From Lathyrus oleraceus (taxonomy: Eukaryota; Streptophyta; Magnoliopsida; Fabales; Fabaceae): a DNA stretch of 64,000 nt. A program made the position numbers and the translations under genes. Below, in pieces: positions 34,035 through 46,210 of the stretch (position 1 is the stretch's first letter; every line of letters begins with the position of its first letter). Where the stretch lies: contig NC_066579.1 in the NCBI RefSeq assembly GCF_024323335.1, positions 133,912,354 through 133,976,353 on the forward strand, read 5' to 3'. A model generated the notes under the pieces. The model was given only the letters and a program-made list of their open reading frames with translations. It was not told where the DNA came from and did no database searches.

Positions 34035-36269
34035 GTACTGTTGATGGTTAAGTGGTTTGAAGTAAGCTCGCCGGAGAAGACGGTGGCGCCGCCGCCCTTT
34101 GCCGGCCAACCACCACCTTTTTTGGTAGGATTTTTTAGAGAGAGTTTTAGGGGGGAGGGAGTAGAGAGAGAGAGAGAGAAAGAGAGATTAGAATGTTTCA
34201 ATTGAACTATCTCTTCCTCGTTTTTTTAAGGCCAGTCGATGCTCCTTTTGCCTGCGACAAATGGCCTTCCCTTTGCCAATTTTCGCGCATGCAATCCCCA
34301 ACATGTTGTTATCCTGTGTACTTGCTCCCCTGAGCTTCCCTATACCTCTTTTTCCTCAGTCGTGCGATCCATTTGACTCCACTGGTAGGATCATCAAGCG
34401 ACCATGATTAAGTCAACAACTTTGACTCTCCTTTGGGCCTCTCTTCATGTGGGCTTCGCCCAAGCTGCCTATAACACACCACAATGAATTATTTTTTATT
34501 CCTAAATTTTGGCTTTGAGTTTTCTATGCTGCGTCATGTTTTTTTTTCAAATTCTCTTATTTATTTTTTATTTATTTTATGTTTTTTAGTTTTGTTTGGT
34601 TGACTAATTCACTTGATTTAATTAATTAATCATCTTAATAAACTTTAATTAATTTTGTTGATTAATTAAAATAATTTTTTTAATTAATCCTTTATCAATT
34701 AGTTTTTATTAACTTGATTAATTCATTTAATTATCTTAATTATTTTAATTAATAGTTAATTGTCATGTCTTAATTTTTTGTTTAGTTTTATATTTTCTTA
34801 TTTTATTTTTTACCATATTATTTCCATATTGTAAAGTGTATCCCCCACCCTTGAATTTGTATTGTTTGACCCTCTTATTGGTTTTTTTATATTTTAATTC
34901 TTTTTTCAATCAAGATTAAAACCAAACAATTTTTAAAAAGACTACAAACAAACTTGATCCAACGTCAAACGCTTTTTCTAAATAAAATTCAATAGAATGC
35001 ATTGCGAGGGTTTGATCCAATATCAAGTATCTTTTCCAAACTTTCAAATCATTTTCACCATTTACATTGCCGTGCAAAAATAATGCTCGATCCAACGTCG
35101 AACAATTTTTCCAAATCAAACCTCGATCAACACCGAATGTATTTTCTAAATCAAATTAAAATAACTATTAACACTTTTTGTAATAAATAACCGATTGAAA
35201 AAAGATTGGGGCCTAAGTAATTTCTCCTCCTTGCCCTAATATTCATGTGATGGTCGCACTTAACCTATTGTTTGAATATTCGTCAATTAAATCAAAATAC
35301 TTTTAAATAACTGAATCAAATTAATTATTTCTTGAACGAAAAAGAACTAGGGCGGAAGTAATTTCTCATCTTTTCCCCGAGTATTCGTGTGATAACCGCA
35401 TTACCGTTCAAATACTTGTTATCAGTTAAAGAAACACGACTTGATTCATCACACAAGTTTCATTAAATAATTATATTGGAAAAGGATTGAGGCAAAAGTA
35501 ATTTGTTTTCCTTTCCCGAATGTTCATGTGATGGTCACACTTAATATTCGTCAATCGCTAAAAAATAATCAATCACATCAAACCTTTTTCCTCGCCCTCG
35601 TGCGACTTCAGAATCCTTTTTCAAGAACGAGTACGCTTTATTCATTTCTACGTGAAACAAACAAAGGATTAAGTCTTCAAGAGCGAGCAACAAGCAAAGA
35701 TTTAATCACTCGAAATATCTATAGCGAAACTCTTTAAAAAATAATCAACCAACACATAGTTTTCTACCACAAACTACGTAACTTTGAGTTCTCCATCGCA
35801 CCTGAAGATACATAGGAGCGAGATTTAATGTCTCGTCAAACACTATAACAAAAAGCACCAAAAATATCTTTTGTCTTGCGCAAAATTACGTAGCTTTGAA
35901 TTCCTCATTATGCCTGATGATACGTAGGAGCGAGACCCGTAATCTCGTCAAGCACTAATAAAAACAGTTTTGCGACCCCTTTTTCTTTCGCACTTGTATC
36001 CTTCAAAGTAAACAATTAACATCACGCTAACATTCAATCGCAAGTTTAGCCAAAATTTTCATGTTGATTACAACTGATGTGAGGGGTTATGTAATCGACT
36101 CACAAATCCAAATTTGCTTGCAACGATCATCTTCTTTTTTCTTTTAAGGATTTTATCGATATTTTTCCTTTTCCTCTTTGGAATAAATAAAAATCAGTGG
36201 CGAATATATTTAAATCATTTTTCTCGAGTCCGCGAAGGCCCCGTGAAGGATCGTATTTTTCGAGATGCC
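34035..36269 (+). repeat. Ogre-like LTR D, right part
   Basis: It continues the LTR cut by element C. It has a GA-repeat (34160-34190), AT-rich stretches with TTAATTAAT words (34600-34760) and repeated motifs typical of these long LTRs. Examples are AACTACGTAACTTTGAGTTC (near 35770) with its relative near 35885, and AGATACATAGGAGCGAGA. Near 36196 CAGTGGCGAAT resembles GGTGGCGACT close to the end of the solo Ogre LTR. From this I place the end near 36269, with low precision. No coding frame of note. Confidence 0.55.
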
Positions 36270-36652
36270 ACAACTGAATTGCACCCGCGTTAGTTCTATC
36301 GCGAATGAAATGTGAACGAAACAAGTTCACTATTTTTTCCTCTTTTATTCAATGTTTTCATTAAGTCCGTATTTCTTACTCTTTTGTAACTTTGTTCAAT
36401 TCTTCCCACATTTTCTTGACTTTTGTTCATTATTCCGCCAATTCCGTCAAATTTACTCCCGAAGTTTACATAATGATAAAGTTTCACTAGGGGTATGATA
36501 ATATTCAGTGTTTATAGTACAAAATCCCTACGTTTTCATATGGTTATGGACTTACGCCAGAACAATGATTAGAATGTACTAAAATTTGTCGATGATGTAA
36601 AGTATTTGATTTGATCGATGTTTATTGAGATAACAATATTGACATACCATAT

Positions 36653-37045
36653 GTGACCAATGAGCCAGTAGTAGAAGAAAATGATTTAAAATGCTGTGAT
36701 GATAGTGAGGTGGAAAAAGTGCTAGATAAAGGCACTAGAGAAATAAATGTTGAAGAAGGAATTTGTAAGAATGTTGATGAGGAGGTTCATAAAGAGGTTG
36801 ATAAGTATCATCATGAGGAGGTTCATGATGATGTTGATAATGAGGTTCCTGAGGATGTTCTTGAGGAGGTTGATGATGATGTTCATGAAGAGGTTGATAA
36901 GGAGTCTAATGAGACTAATGAAGCTGATTCTAATTATGATAATAGCAGTGAGGAAGATGAAAATTATCTTGATGAATGTGATTTATGTGTGATGTTGATG
37001 CTGACTGAATCATGTTTACTTCCCAATGAAAGTGGAAAAACATGA
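36653..37045 (+). CDS. Unknown small acidic repeat protein (130 codons), possibly a fragment
   Basis: The frame runs from MTNEPVVEENDLKCC. Its middle is a degenerate repeat of short acidic units (EEVHKEVDK, EEVHDDVDN, EEVDDDVHEEVDK), ending in EADSNYDNSSEEDENYLDE. The acidic SDYD/SEEDE style resembles linkers in plant Mutator-like transposases. It could also come from a retroelement or be low-complexity chance. No promoter or intron structure is seen and the frame stops shortly after. I do not claim a function. Confidence 0.3.
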   Translation: MTNEPVVEENDLKCCDDSEVEKVLDKGTREINVEEGICKNVDEEVHKEVDKYHHEEVHDDVDNEVPEDVLEEVDDDVHEEVDKESNETNEADSNYDNSSEEDENYLDECDLCVMLMLTESCLLPNESGKT

Positions 37046-38264
37046 GGAAACTTAACAACACAAATACAATTATATTTATGATATTCAGAGTTGTGATTCT
37101 GATGAGATGTGTACTCCAACATCGATGATGTTGAGGATGTGATTCTGATGAGATGTGTACTCCATCACTCATGAAGATATTTATCGTAGTGAAGTTCAAC
37201 ACAAACATGAAAAACTGATGGGCTATCTCAGAAATTTTGGTATACACTTGCACATAGTCCTAATATAAAATCTAGAGAGTTGACTGTTAAAGCAATTCAG
37301 AATTAGGGTGTGAAATTCATACATGACCAAGTTTATAGAGTCAAGAGACAATATATATAGTAGTAATTCTATTGATAAGATCAAATAAGGAGTACAAAGG
37401 AAGTTTAAAATTACACTCATCCATAACATATTTTTATTATTAATTGTGCGACTCTTTATTTCACAATTTTCTCGCTCAAAAATTTAAAATCGTTTTGTTC
37501 AACTTAGAACAATGCTGAAATCAATTAATAAGAAATAACTGCATTCTTTATGAGAAACACTTGGAAAAATTTATCTCCATCTTTATTACTTTTAACCATT
37601 TGGTACACTTTCAATATCAGTTATCACATGATGAGTATGAATTGTTCTTGGTCAAAAGTGTCTATACTAATTTGTTTGAAAATTTCTTTGAAAACAAATA
37701 ACACTTAAATGGTGTTGACATTAATATATCGTTTGTCTATAATATTAGAGTCCCCTCAAAGGTTATTTTCTTCACATTGTAGTTACAACATGATAGGTTT
37801 TTAACTAGGGAGAACCTTTCTAGCCGCGATATTATTTGGACCACGTTTGCCTTATGGTAAGATTTATATGGTTATGTTAGTTATTGATGTTAGCAGGTTA
37901 TCTAAGTATTTAATTTGACATGTTTATATCTCTTGCAGTTAGGAACAAGGTTATTATAGGGATGGCCTTAATTATAGTTTTTGTGATTTGGAATATTTGA
38001 AAATTTCTAAATGATTCATTTTCTCAAGTAAGTTAACATCCATAGAGGAACTAGTGGACAAGACCATCCTTTCTTCTTTGAAGTGGCATCTTGGTAACAA
38101 CCATGGCTTCTCTTTTTTCAATTTATGAGTGTTTGAAAGTACTTATCATATGCCTAACCCAATAGAGTCTTGAGGGTTCAACAAAATAATGTTTTGTATC
38201 TTGTTCTATTATTCAAAAGGAAATAATATCATTAAAAAAAGAGAGGATTTTTATAAATATATTA
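37046..38264. other. Non-coding spacer with a short duplication
   Basis: The word GTGATTCTGATGAGATGTGTACTCCA (variant ends) occurs twice, near 37094 and 37139. Otherwise it is AT-rich with no gene. Near 37830-37920 a weak integrase-like reading (MLVIDVSRLSKY) hints at the copia remnant that is clearer after 38265. Confidence 0.4.
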
Positions 38265-38640
38265 AATGAACGAGGACAAGTGGTGATAAATAAAGCTAAA
38301 CTAGTAGTTCAAGAATATAGTTAATAAGAAGATATTGATTATATTAAAAAAAATTCTCTTATACTTAGATTAGAATCAATTATATTATGATTATTATCTT
38401 ATGTGATGTTGCCAATCAATATAATTATTATCTTATGTGATGTTGCCAATTATAATATCACATTGTACTCGTTTGATTTCAAGTCGTCTCATAAAAGATG
38501 TTAATGAAAAGGTGTATGTTAAACGGCATGAAATTGAGGACACTAAGAAAGTATAACGTGTTTTTAAAGTAAAGAAATGCTCTCACTAGTATTTATTATA
38601 AGAAAATTTTCAATTTTTAGATTCATAAAATGATTGATGT
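38265..38640 (+). pseudogene. SIRE-like copia reverse transcriptase remnant
   Basis: With frame changes the sequence reads LNERGQVVINKAKLVVQEYS, then DIDYI, matching the start of copia RT. HVFK-type sequence follows near 38550. A 45-base stretch with TTATCTTATGTGATGTTGCCAAT is duplicated in tandem near 38390-38450. Stops are frequent; it is strongly decayed. Confidence 0.6.
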
Positions 38641-38791
38641 ATTTAGTCTATATATGGATCATATACATTAATGATTGAATGAATCTAAAAAATTGATTTT
38701 CTCTTATAATATCGACCAAAAGGAATAATATTTTAGTGGGTAGTAATATTGACTAAGTAATTTTGATTTTGATTTTTTTTTAAAGTGGACA

Positions 38792-40348
38792 TGTGGATAC
38801 AAAATATGGATATATGTGCTTGCACTGATTTTGATGATGAAAACTAATAACAACTAATGACAAATGTCAAACAACTTCTTAAAGATGATATCTCCATAAG
38901 TCATACAAAATTTGGATGTTGAGTGTTCTTTTGTGGCAACAATCAAAAGGGGAAGTTGATATCAATTGTTCAGTAAGATCTTGATAATGGCATCTGATCA
39001 AGAAGACATATCAAGACTCATCAGTTAGATGATTCAAAGCTCCAGTTGAAGTGCTAATCAATTATTGAATCAAGTCAATGATCTTGAAGTTTCAAAGAGA
39101 GAAAGTGTGGAAGCTTTCTTGTTCCTCAGCTAAACATCTTAGACTGATAAATTTTAATTGTAAAATGTTAAGATTAAGACTTGAAGTATTAAGATAATCC
39201 CACATACACAATTTTTTTTTACAAACCTCTCATTTTTTATTAAAACTTTTAAAAACCTATCAAGACAAGTAAGAAATTGATTACAAGTTGTTTCTAATCA
39301 ATTAAGAAAGTTTATTCACTAAATAATCAATTAAGGAATTGGACCTATGAATTAAAGAAATGTGAAATACCTCTTAATTGATTGGAAAAGTTGTTAATCG
39401 ACTAATTCATATAGCCGTTTTAGGGTTTACTTTCCTGAATCAGGGCACCCATATTTTGAAGTTTTTAATCAATAAAAATATGTGTTAGTAGATTAAACTA
39501 ATTAATTTGGTCCATGGATCATTTCATTTTTAAGTAAAAAAAATTTCTATAGAAAAGAGGTTTCTCCTCATTTCATTTTACACTAGACTTCTTAATAGAA
39601 ACCTTTCTATTTCTCTTACACTCTTTTTGTTTTTGAAAATTCTTTTTCACGAGAATTGTTATAGTCTTAAAAGACTGAAAACCATTGTGAGAGTTGTGTT
39701 ATAATTGTGGTTGTGCTTAATTTGTTGTATTCAAGAGTGTGATTTTCTTGTGAATTATTTTGTAAAGAATTTAATGGTTACAAGCTAAATCTGATAAAAG
39801 TTTGATTGTTGGTTCTTGAGATAAGCCTATGTAAAAGCATGTTCTAATTTTCCTAAGCTAAGCTCGTCTAAATGCTCTGTTAGTTGGTATTGGAGCTTAG
39901 TTAGTGTAAAAGCTATGTATGTTGGTGTTTAAGCTCAACCAATGTAAAATCTCAATTAGTTAGTTTTTAAAGAGAAAATACTTGGGGACATGGTAGGAAA
40001 ATTGGTTTTTAAGCTCAATCAATGTGGATAAATCGTGTAAAAATATCAAGTGTGATTGTTTGGAACTCGCAAGAGAAAATACTTGGGGACATGGTAGGAA
40101 AATTGGTTAGAACAAGCCTGTATAAATCTCTTGTGCATTCAATATATAAATTCTCTCTTATTTTTTATGTTATTTTTACTGTGTGGCTCTCTTTAACTCT
40201 ATTTTCTTTCGAAGTTTATGCTGCCACATCTCTAGTTATTTATCAATTTAAATAAAATTATTTTAAAGACGAAATTTTTTATTAATTGTTTTTTATTTTC
40301 AAACTACACAATTCACCGCATATTCTTATGTTTGAAGTCACATAGTCA
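38792..40348 (+). repeat. SIRE-like LTR
   Basis: It starts near TGTGGATACAAAATATGG, has TTTTGATGATGAAAAC about 40 bases in, and contains CACAATTCACCGC near its end. These words are shared with the SIRE-type LTRs at 55633 and 58999. AAAGTGGACA before it could be a decayed purine tract. A primer-site-like word follows at 40354. Confidence 0.6.
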
Positions 40349-40353
40349 ATATA

Positions 40354-40365
40354 TGGCATCAGAGT
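40354..40365 (+). other. Primer binding site, initiator-Met tRNA, degenerate
   Basis: TGGCATCAGAGT differs at two positions from the usual TGGTATCAGAGC and lies 5 bases after the LTR end. Confidence 0.6.
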
Positions 40366-40404
40366 CTAACTCTTTTTATAAGATTAATTGTCTCAGGAGG
40401 TAGT

Positions 40405-42215
40405 ATGATGACTTCAAATACTTCTTCATTTAATAAGAGAGTTTTCATAAACACACATCAAATGTTTGATCGTAAAAGGTTTAATATATTTAAAGAGAGA
40501 GTATATATATTTTTTATTATATTGATTGTGATTTTTGGAATTATGTTGTAAATGGCTCTTTTGTTCCTACTCATTATTTGAATAATGAAGTAGTAAACAA
40601 ACATAGAAATATGTGGAACACATAAGTTAAGAGAAAAGTGCAATAAGGGGTTTCAAACTAAGTACTTAACGACAAGTGTGTTTAGCACCTAGAGATTTTT
40701 ATTATGTTTTTAATTATAGCACAACTAAAGAAGTTTGAGACACCCTTCATAAAATTTATGGAGTTCCAACTAAGATGGAAATGCAAAACACACATGTCAA
40801 GGAAATTTATACACAAGTGAAAATGAAGATAATCTTCAATGGGGATTCTCAAATTTTAAAAGTCTTGGAAATATTCTGAAAAGTAATGTTTCTGATGAAT
40901 ATCTAAGATTCAAGAACTGGTATCAAAAACCTAATTCAACACTTGAATACAAAGATGCAAATTTTCAAAATAATTTTTAGGATAGACCAAGCAAGAAAAA
41001 AACCATTGAAATATTATAAGAATTGATCAAGTTTCTCAAAGATGATGAAAAAATCATAAAAGAAAACTCATATACATCTGAAGAATCACCGTCATAATTA
41101 CATGATCAAACATTTGAGACATCATCATCGGAAACATCATATGAAAGGACTGTAACAATATATAAATGATCTTTTGAAGAATCATCATCATAAGAATCAT
41201 GTGAAGAGTATGGTATGTCATACGAAAAGGTTATAATAATATATAAAAAATATGTTAAAGAATCATCTTAATCATCGTCCAAAGATTCTCCCGAAGCACA
41301 TTCTAAATATTTAGATGAAGAGGTGAACTTTTCCCTTAAAGCTATTTGTGATAAAGACGTCAATGTATCTATTTTATTCTATATGAAATTGATTGATTTA
41401 AGTGTTGAGTTTATTAAAATAGATAACCACCTTAAAAGAAATATTGATGAATTTAAGAAACATGTTAAATCTTTTGAAAACAAAAATGATAAAATTAGCT
41501 ATGAGAATAATGTGCTTAGAAGAGAAACCTTAAAATCAAACAGATGTGAAAAATGAGATGTGTTAATAAATGAAGTTGATAGCTTGAATGAAACCTTTAG
41601 TAAATTTACAAGAGGAAAATATAATCATGATACAATTTTATCTCACCAAAGACTTCGTATAATAAAATTATATTAGGTTTACAACCTAATAATAATTCGA
41701 TTTCCATTATAGTTATTTGTCAAGATAAAATGAAAATTAATCGTCTTATGTATAAATTAAATTTTCATTAAATCCTTTTGTTTGGCCAAAGTGCATGATT
41801 TAGTATGGTCAAAGGAATATATCTCGAAATATTCAAGGCATACTAAAATCACTAATACTAGAGGACACAAAAATATTTGAGTATCAAAGATAAAAACCTG
41901 ATTTGTTTTGTAGGGAAGTTTTGCAACTTCAGGGACCAAAGTTCAAATAAGAAAAAAGAAGTAAAAAAGAATAAGTCCAAATATTGTTCAAATAAAATTG
42001 ATCTATTGTTCAATGAATTCTATGGAAGTGGTTTTGTGGTAAATATTTTTGGAAGGAACCTCACCAAAGAGGAAATAAAATTTAAATCTCATCTTTCGTA
42101 TCAAACGATTCAGAGAGATGAAAAAGGGAAGAGGATAGAGTTTTGGTTCACGTTTTTATTTTCAAAAGGGAAGAGATCTCTTCTCAAAGTTTGTTATGGT
42201 TTACGGTAACTCACT
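40405..42215 (+). pseudogene. SIRE-like copia gag remnant
   Basis: A decayed frame starts MMTSNTSSFNKR near 40405. Later stretches suggest a Gag (VKEIYTQVKMK near 40798; NEDNLQWGF). A Ser-rich stretch (CATCATCATC-type codons) lies at 41080-41300, and a 77-codon open piece with coiled-coil character (KRNIDEFKKHVKSFENKND) at 41323-41556. Many stops. It is cut on the right by the LTR of element E at 42216. Confidence 0.5.
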
Positions 42216-45200
42216 TGATAAAGAATAAACCCGAAAGACTTCGGTTATTCCTTTAACAAATGCTAAATTAATTGAAAAGTCCATTTAATTATTTTTTTTA
42301 CTAATTATATGTTTTAAAAATGAAAATTTTAACAAAGAGAGTATGAGACTAATGACACTCGATGTTGGATTTGTCGCGACCATGATGCTGTCATCGTGGG
42401 CGCATTGATAAAGTATCGTGATCATGATGGTACTCATCATGGCCACGATGGAGCAAAAATATGACATGATTTTAGTTGCTTTAAGTAAAAATGGTATACT
42501 AATTTTTTAGGGTTCTGAATTTTATGCGAGAAAGTGATGGAAAGGAAGATCCAAGTGCAAATATGGAGAGCTTTGGAGCCATTGAAGACATATTTCTTTA
42601 TTAATTTTCATGTACTCTTCATATGAATTCATGGTATTCTGTTGTTTAACTATGAGTAGCTAAAATCTTTTTATGAGGTCTTAGAAGATAAAATTGACTG
42701 TACTATGTTGGATCATGTGATTGTTTGATATTATTTGAATATTTTGATTTTATAATGCTCTTTGTGTGTTGGCGAGCACACAAAGTGAATTTAGATGAGT
42801 AGGGATTATTGACAATAAGTCTATCGATCAAACATAGAGCAATTGTTTAACTTAGTAATTAATTAGGAATAAATTATTATAAGTTGTGGCTAAAGAATTA
42901 ATGCACATATATCCCCTAAATTTACTTCGAATTCGTATAAGGAATTAGAGAGTTGTTGTCTAAATTAGTGAGTTGTACACCAAGGAATTGGGTACAGTGG
43001 TATTATTAATTCTATAATGTCCTAGATTCTTAAACAACCTAATTATCATGCTAATGACACATTGGGATAACTATTAGATGAGATAGTATGATAATAACCT
43101 TTTTATTCAAGAGAATGGCATAATTAATAATTAAAGGGTGTAACTAAGGGCAAGGTAGTCATGTTGCATAAAAAGGCACGTTTTGGGAGAGGGATGAAGA
43201 GAAAGCATCATCAAGTTCTTTCCTTATGTCTTGCATGTGAAGAGTGAAGTAGGGTCCTTTCAGCAACACCATCATCAAGGTTGAAGCACCATCTCTTGCA
43301 CTCCTTAAAGAGATAATGCATGACAGGGGGGGGGGATTCTTGATGAATATATGTGGTGTGTTCTTATATGTTTGATTTTCATGTTAATGTGTATGTTTTC
43401 CATCTTTTGGATGATGGATGATAATATGAGTAATGAACCTTGATACATACATGACTACTTGCTACATTTGTGTGTGTTGATCAATATGAGCCTCATTCTT
43501 GAAATAGCTAGGTATCAAACATGAGTTAAGAGTATGATGATGATTCATTATTAATTGCATGAGATTATTTTGGAAATTGATGTTCCCTAAACTGGTATAG
43601 TATGAATTTTCTAGTATATGCTAGTTTTGTTGAGGATTGTTGCAGGTTCAAGAAGGTTAGAAGTGGAAAAATTGAGTATGTGAAAATCCCCAAAATTCTT
43701 AGCCTGACATGAGCCGTATCGTATGAACAAGCTAGTCGTGTCGCCCATGAAAAAATGTATGGGGAGGGAGACATGGAGCTGAATATGAGTCGTGTCAAGT
43801 AACACGGGAAGGCCCTGTCAACCATCCAAGGGTTTGGGAATAACACAAGCCATGTTCCACCTCTTTCTCGGCACCTCCAAACACCAATCCGGACCCCTCG
43901 TACATTCTGCATTGTATATAATCCCTTAGTACACTTGTAGTAACCAAGTGACGGTTTTATGGGTGTGAACAACCATTCAGAATCATCCATTGAAATTGAC
44001 ATTTTGTGAACCCTTACAGATAAGATACTAAGAACTAGAGAACATACTTCTCTTATTTAGTAATGAATAAAATGAATATAGGTGAGGGAACCTTAGGATA
44101 CTGTAATGACTTAGCATAGTAACATTGAGAATAATGACACACCCTAGTTGTTATTCGTAGAGAATGTTACATAGTGAAGGGGCAAGTATAGGCTAGTAAT
44201 GGGGGATACCCATGCCAGAACCTATGTGTGGTTACCTGTTAATGGAAATTGAGTAGTGTTTGAGGACCAAGTTCAAACTATAGATAGTTATAACTAGGAA
44301 AGGACGAAAATACTGAGGAACTAAACATGGAGTGATTAGCTGGGGAAAGTCGTCCCAAAAATAAAAATAATGAGGAACTACCATGACTTGGATCCGACTC
44401 GAATGTGGAGTCATTAGCCGGGGAATTTTTTTGGCTCTATCCGTGAATGACCATGACCTGGTCCAACTCGAGAGACAAGTAATTATCTGGGGAAAGTCCT
44501 TCACATTGCTATAAAGTTTTCAAGGTAACCCAAGTGTAATGTAAGACCATTCAGTGGCACTTATGTTTATAATGAGATAGTTTGGATCTCTTTATCTTTG
44601 CTTGCTAGACTTGATGATATGTGATCTAGGTAGTTTTCTATCTAGTGAATTAGTACACCATGTAGAGCTGAGCAGACTCAATGGTGTAGTTTAGAACTCA
44701 TTGGGATTTAGTAATCTCAACCCACTAATGTTGTTGTTTCAGGTTCTTTGAAGCAGGATAAAGGAAAAACAAATATGGCAAGAGTTGTATCTGATGATGT
44801 TTCAATTTCTTTTCTAGTTATTACGTTGTATTTTTGATCTTTTATAGTATTATGGGATACCATTTTTATTTTGTATGGTACCATGTCATGTATTACTTAT
44901 TTTCGGTATCAGCTAGTCGCTTATGTTATGTTTCAGTATCAAATATAATACCATGTACTTATTACTCTAGATAAATATGTATAAGGTATTACAAATTCAA
45001 CGTAAAATTATAAATCAACTCAATTAAATAATGCACAATCATCAATGGGGGATATTTAAGGGATTCAAATAAGATCTAATTTCCTTCTCAATTTCTTAAA
45101 TTTTCTCAAGTTTTATTCGCATAATTATGTTCCACAAACTAATCTAAAAACCTCCATTATTACATTAAATCACATGATTACAACATTGTTCAAATTTCTA

Positions 45201-45268
45201 ATCCTTGTGGATACGAATTTAACTTTACTACTTTGTGCATATTAGTACACTTGCTAAGAAAGTCAACA
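42216..45268 (+). repeat. 5' LTR of Athila element E, split by a solo LTR
   Basis: It begins TGATAAAGAA, comparable to TGATAACAGT of element B, and ends GTCAACA before AGTTTTTGATGCC. Removing the 1981-bp insert and one duplication leaves about 1067 bp, close to B's 1128 bp. Palindromic words (CATCGTGGGCGCA and ATCGTGATCATGATGG) lie at 42373-42451. Confidence 0.75.
43013..44993 (+). repeat. Solo chromovirus-type LTR nested in the LTR of element E
   Basis: The ends TATAATGTCC and AAGGTATTACA form an imperfect inverted pair. The block is flanked on both sides by a perfect 5-bp duplication, AATTC (43008-43012 and 44994-44998). No internal element sequence is present. A repeat with GATTAGCTGGGGAAAG-type words (near 44335, 44414 and 44477) resembles the array in the Tekay LTR on its minus strand, hence the chromovirus call. 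Disturbed palindromic words (GACATGAGCCGTATC, GTCGTGTC, AACACGGGAAGG) lie at 43700-43820. Confidence 0.82.
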
Positions 45269-45274
45269 AGTTTT

Positions 45275-45292
45275 TGATGCCGTTGGCGGAGA
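45275..45292 (+). other. Primer binding site for Asp tRNA, degenerate (element E)
   Basis: TGATGCCGTTGGCGGAGA matches the tRNA-Asp complement at 14 of 18 positions, 6 bases after the LTR end, in the same layout as elements A and B. Confidence 0.75.
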
Positions 45293-45440
45293 TTGTTGAT
45301 AATTTCAACAAGGAAATTTTTGTGTGGAGTTTTAATTTTAATTTCTATTTTGTTATTGTTTATTTTTATGATTCTTGGGTATTTTCTACTATTATTCACT
45401 TTGGTTTTGTTTAACGCTATAGAGGTATTGTTTGTTTGTT

Positions 45441-46210
45441 ATGAAAGTTTCCAGTTCGACACCGATACCATTAAATCCAGATATCAAAAGAACAATGTGG
45501 GAAATTCAAAAATAAAAATGAGAAGCACTGGAAGCTAAAGAAGAACGGGAAGAAGAGATGGGAAATATACCACGAAAAACAATGAGTGATATGTTGCATG
45601 AAGACTGATGATGGACAAATATCCTTAGGTTTTCAACAAACTAACCCTATAACGTTTGATGTAAACAATGATGTCCTTTCAGGTTTGACAGTTTACCCAT
45701 TTGCTGGTAATTTTATGAGACTTGTTCGATGTGCAAGCTGAATGATTTAACCGATGATCAAGTAAAATTATGACTGCTTGGTTTTTCTTTTATTGGTCGA
45801 GCTAAGAATTGGTTTCAATACATACCGCGTGGTACAATCCAAACTTAGAAGGAATTTGAAGACAAATTTCTGGAGAGTTATTTCTCTAATGCTCAAGTTA
45901 TGGACAAGAAACTAAAATTTCAAACATCGATCAAGGTGAATCAGAGTCATTATCTGATGCATGGGAGAGATTGAAGTTCTTACTCCAAATATGTCAAAAT
46001 TATAATATGAGTGTTATGGAGTAGATGACACACTTTATCAGCGGTCTTAAAACTCCAACAAGAACGCTTATGGGTGCCTCAACAGGAGGTACCTTAAGAA
46101 CTAAGAATGAAGATGAGGTGAAACGCTAATTGAAAGGGTAATTTTGTAGTAGATTCAAACACAATATTATTAGCTCAACTTTAGTTGATTTCAAAATAGT
46201 TACCCGCATA
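45441..46210 (+). pseudogene. Element E gag, first part
   Basis: It starts MKVSSSTPIPLNPDIKRTM. With several stops and frameshifts it shows LGFSFIGRAKNWF, FEDKFLESYF and GASTGGTLRTKNED, all typical of Athila Gag. It is interrupted at 46210/46211 by the solo Ogre LTR and resumes at 50894. Confidence 0.75.
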
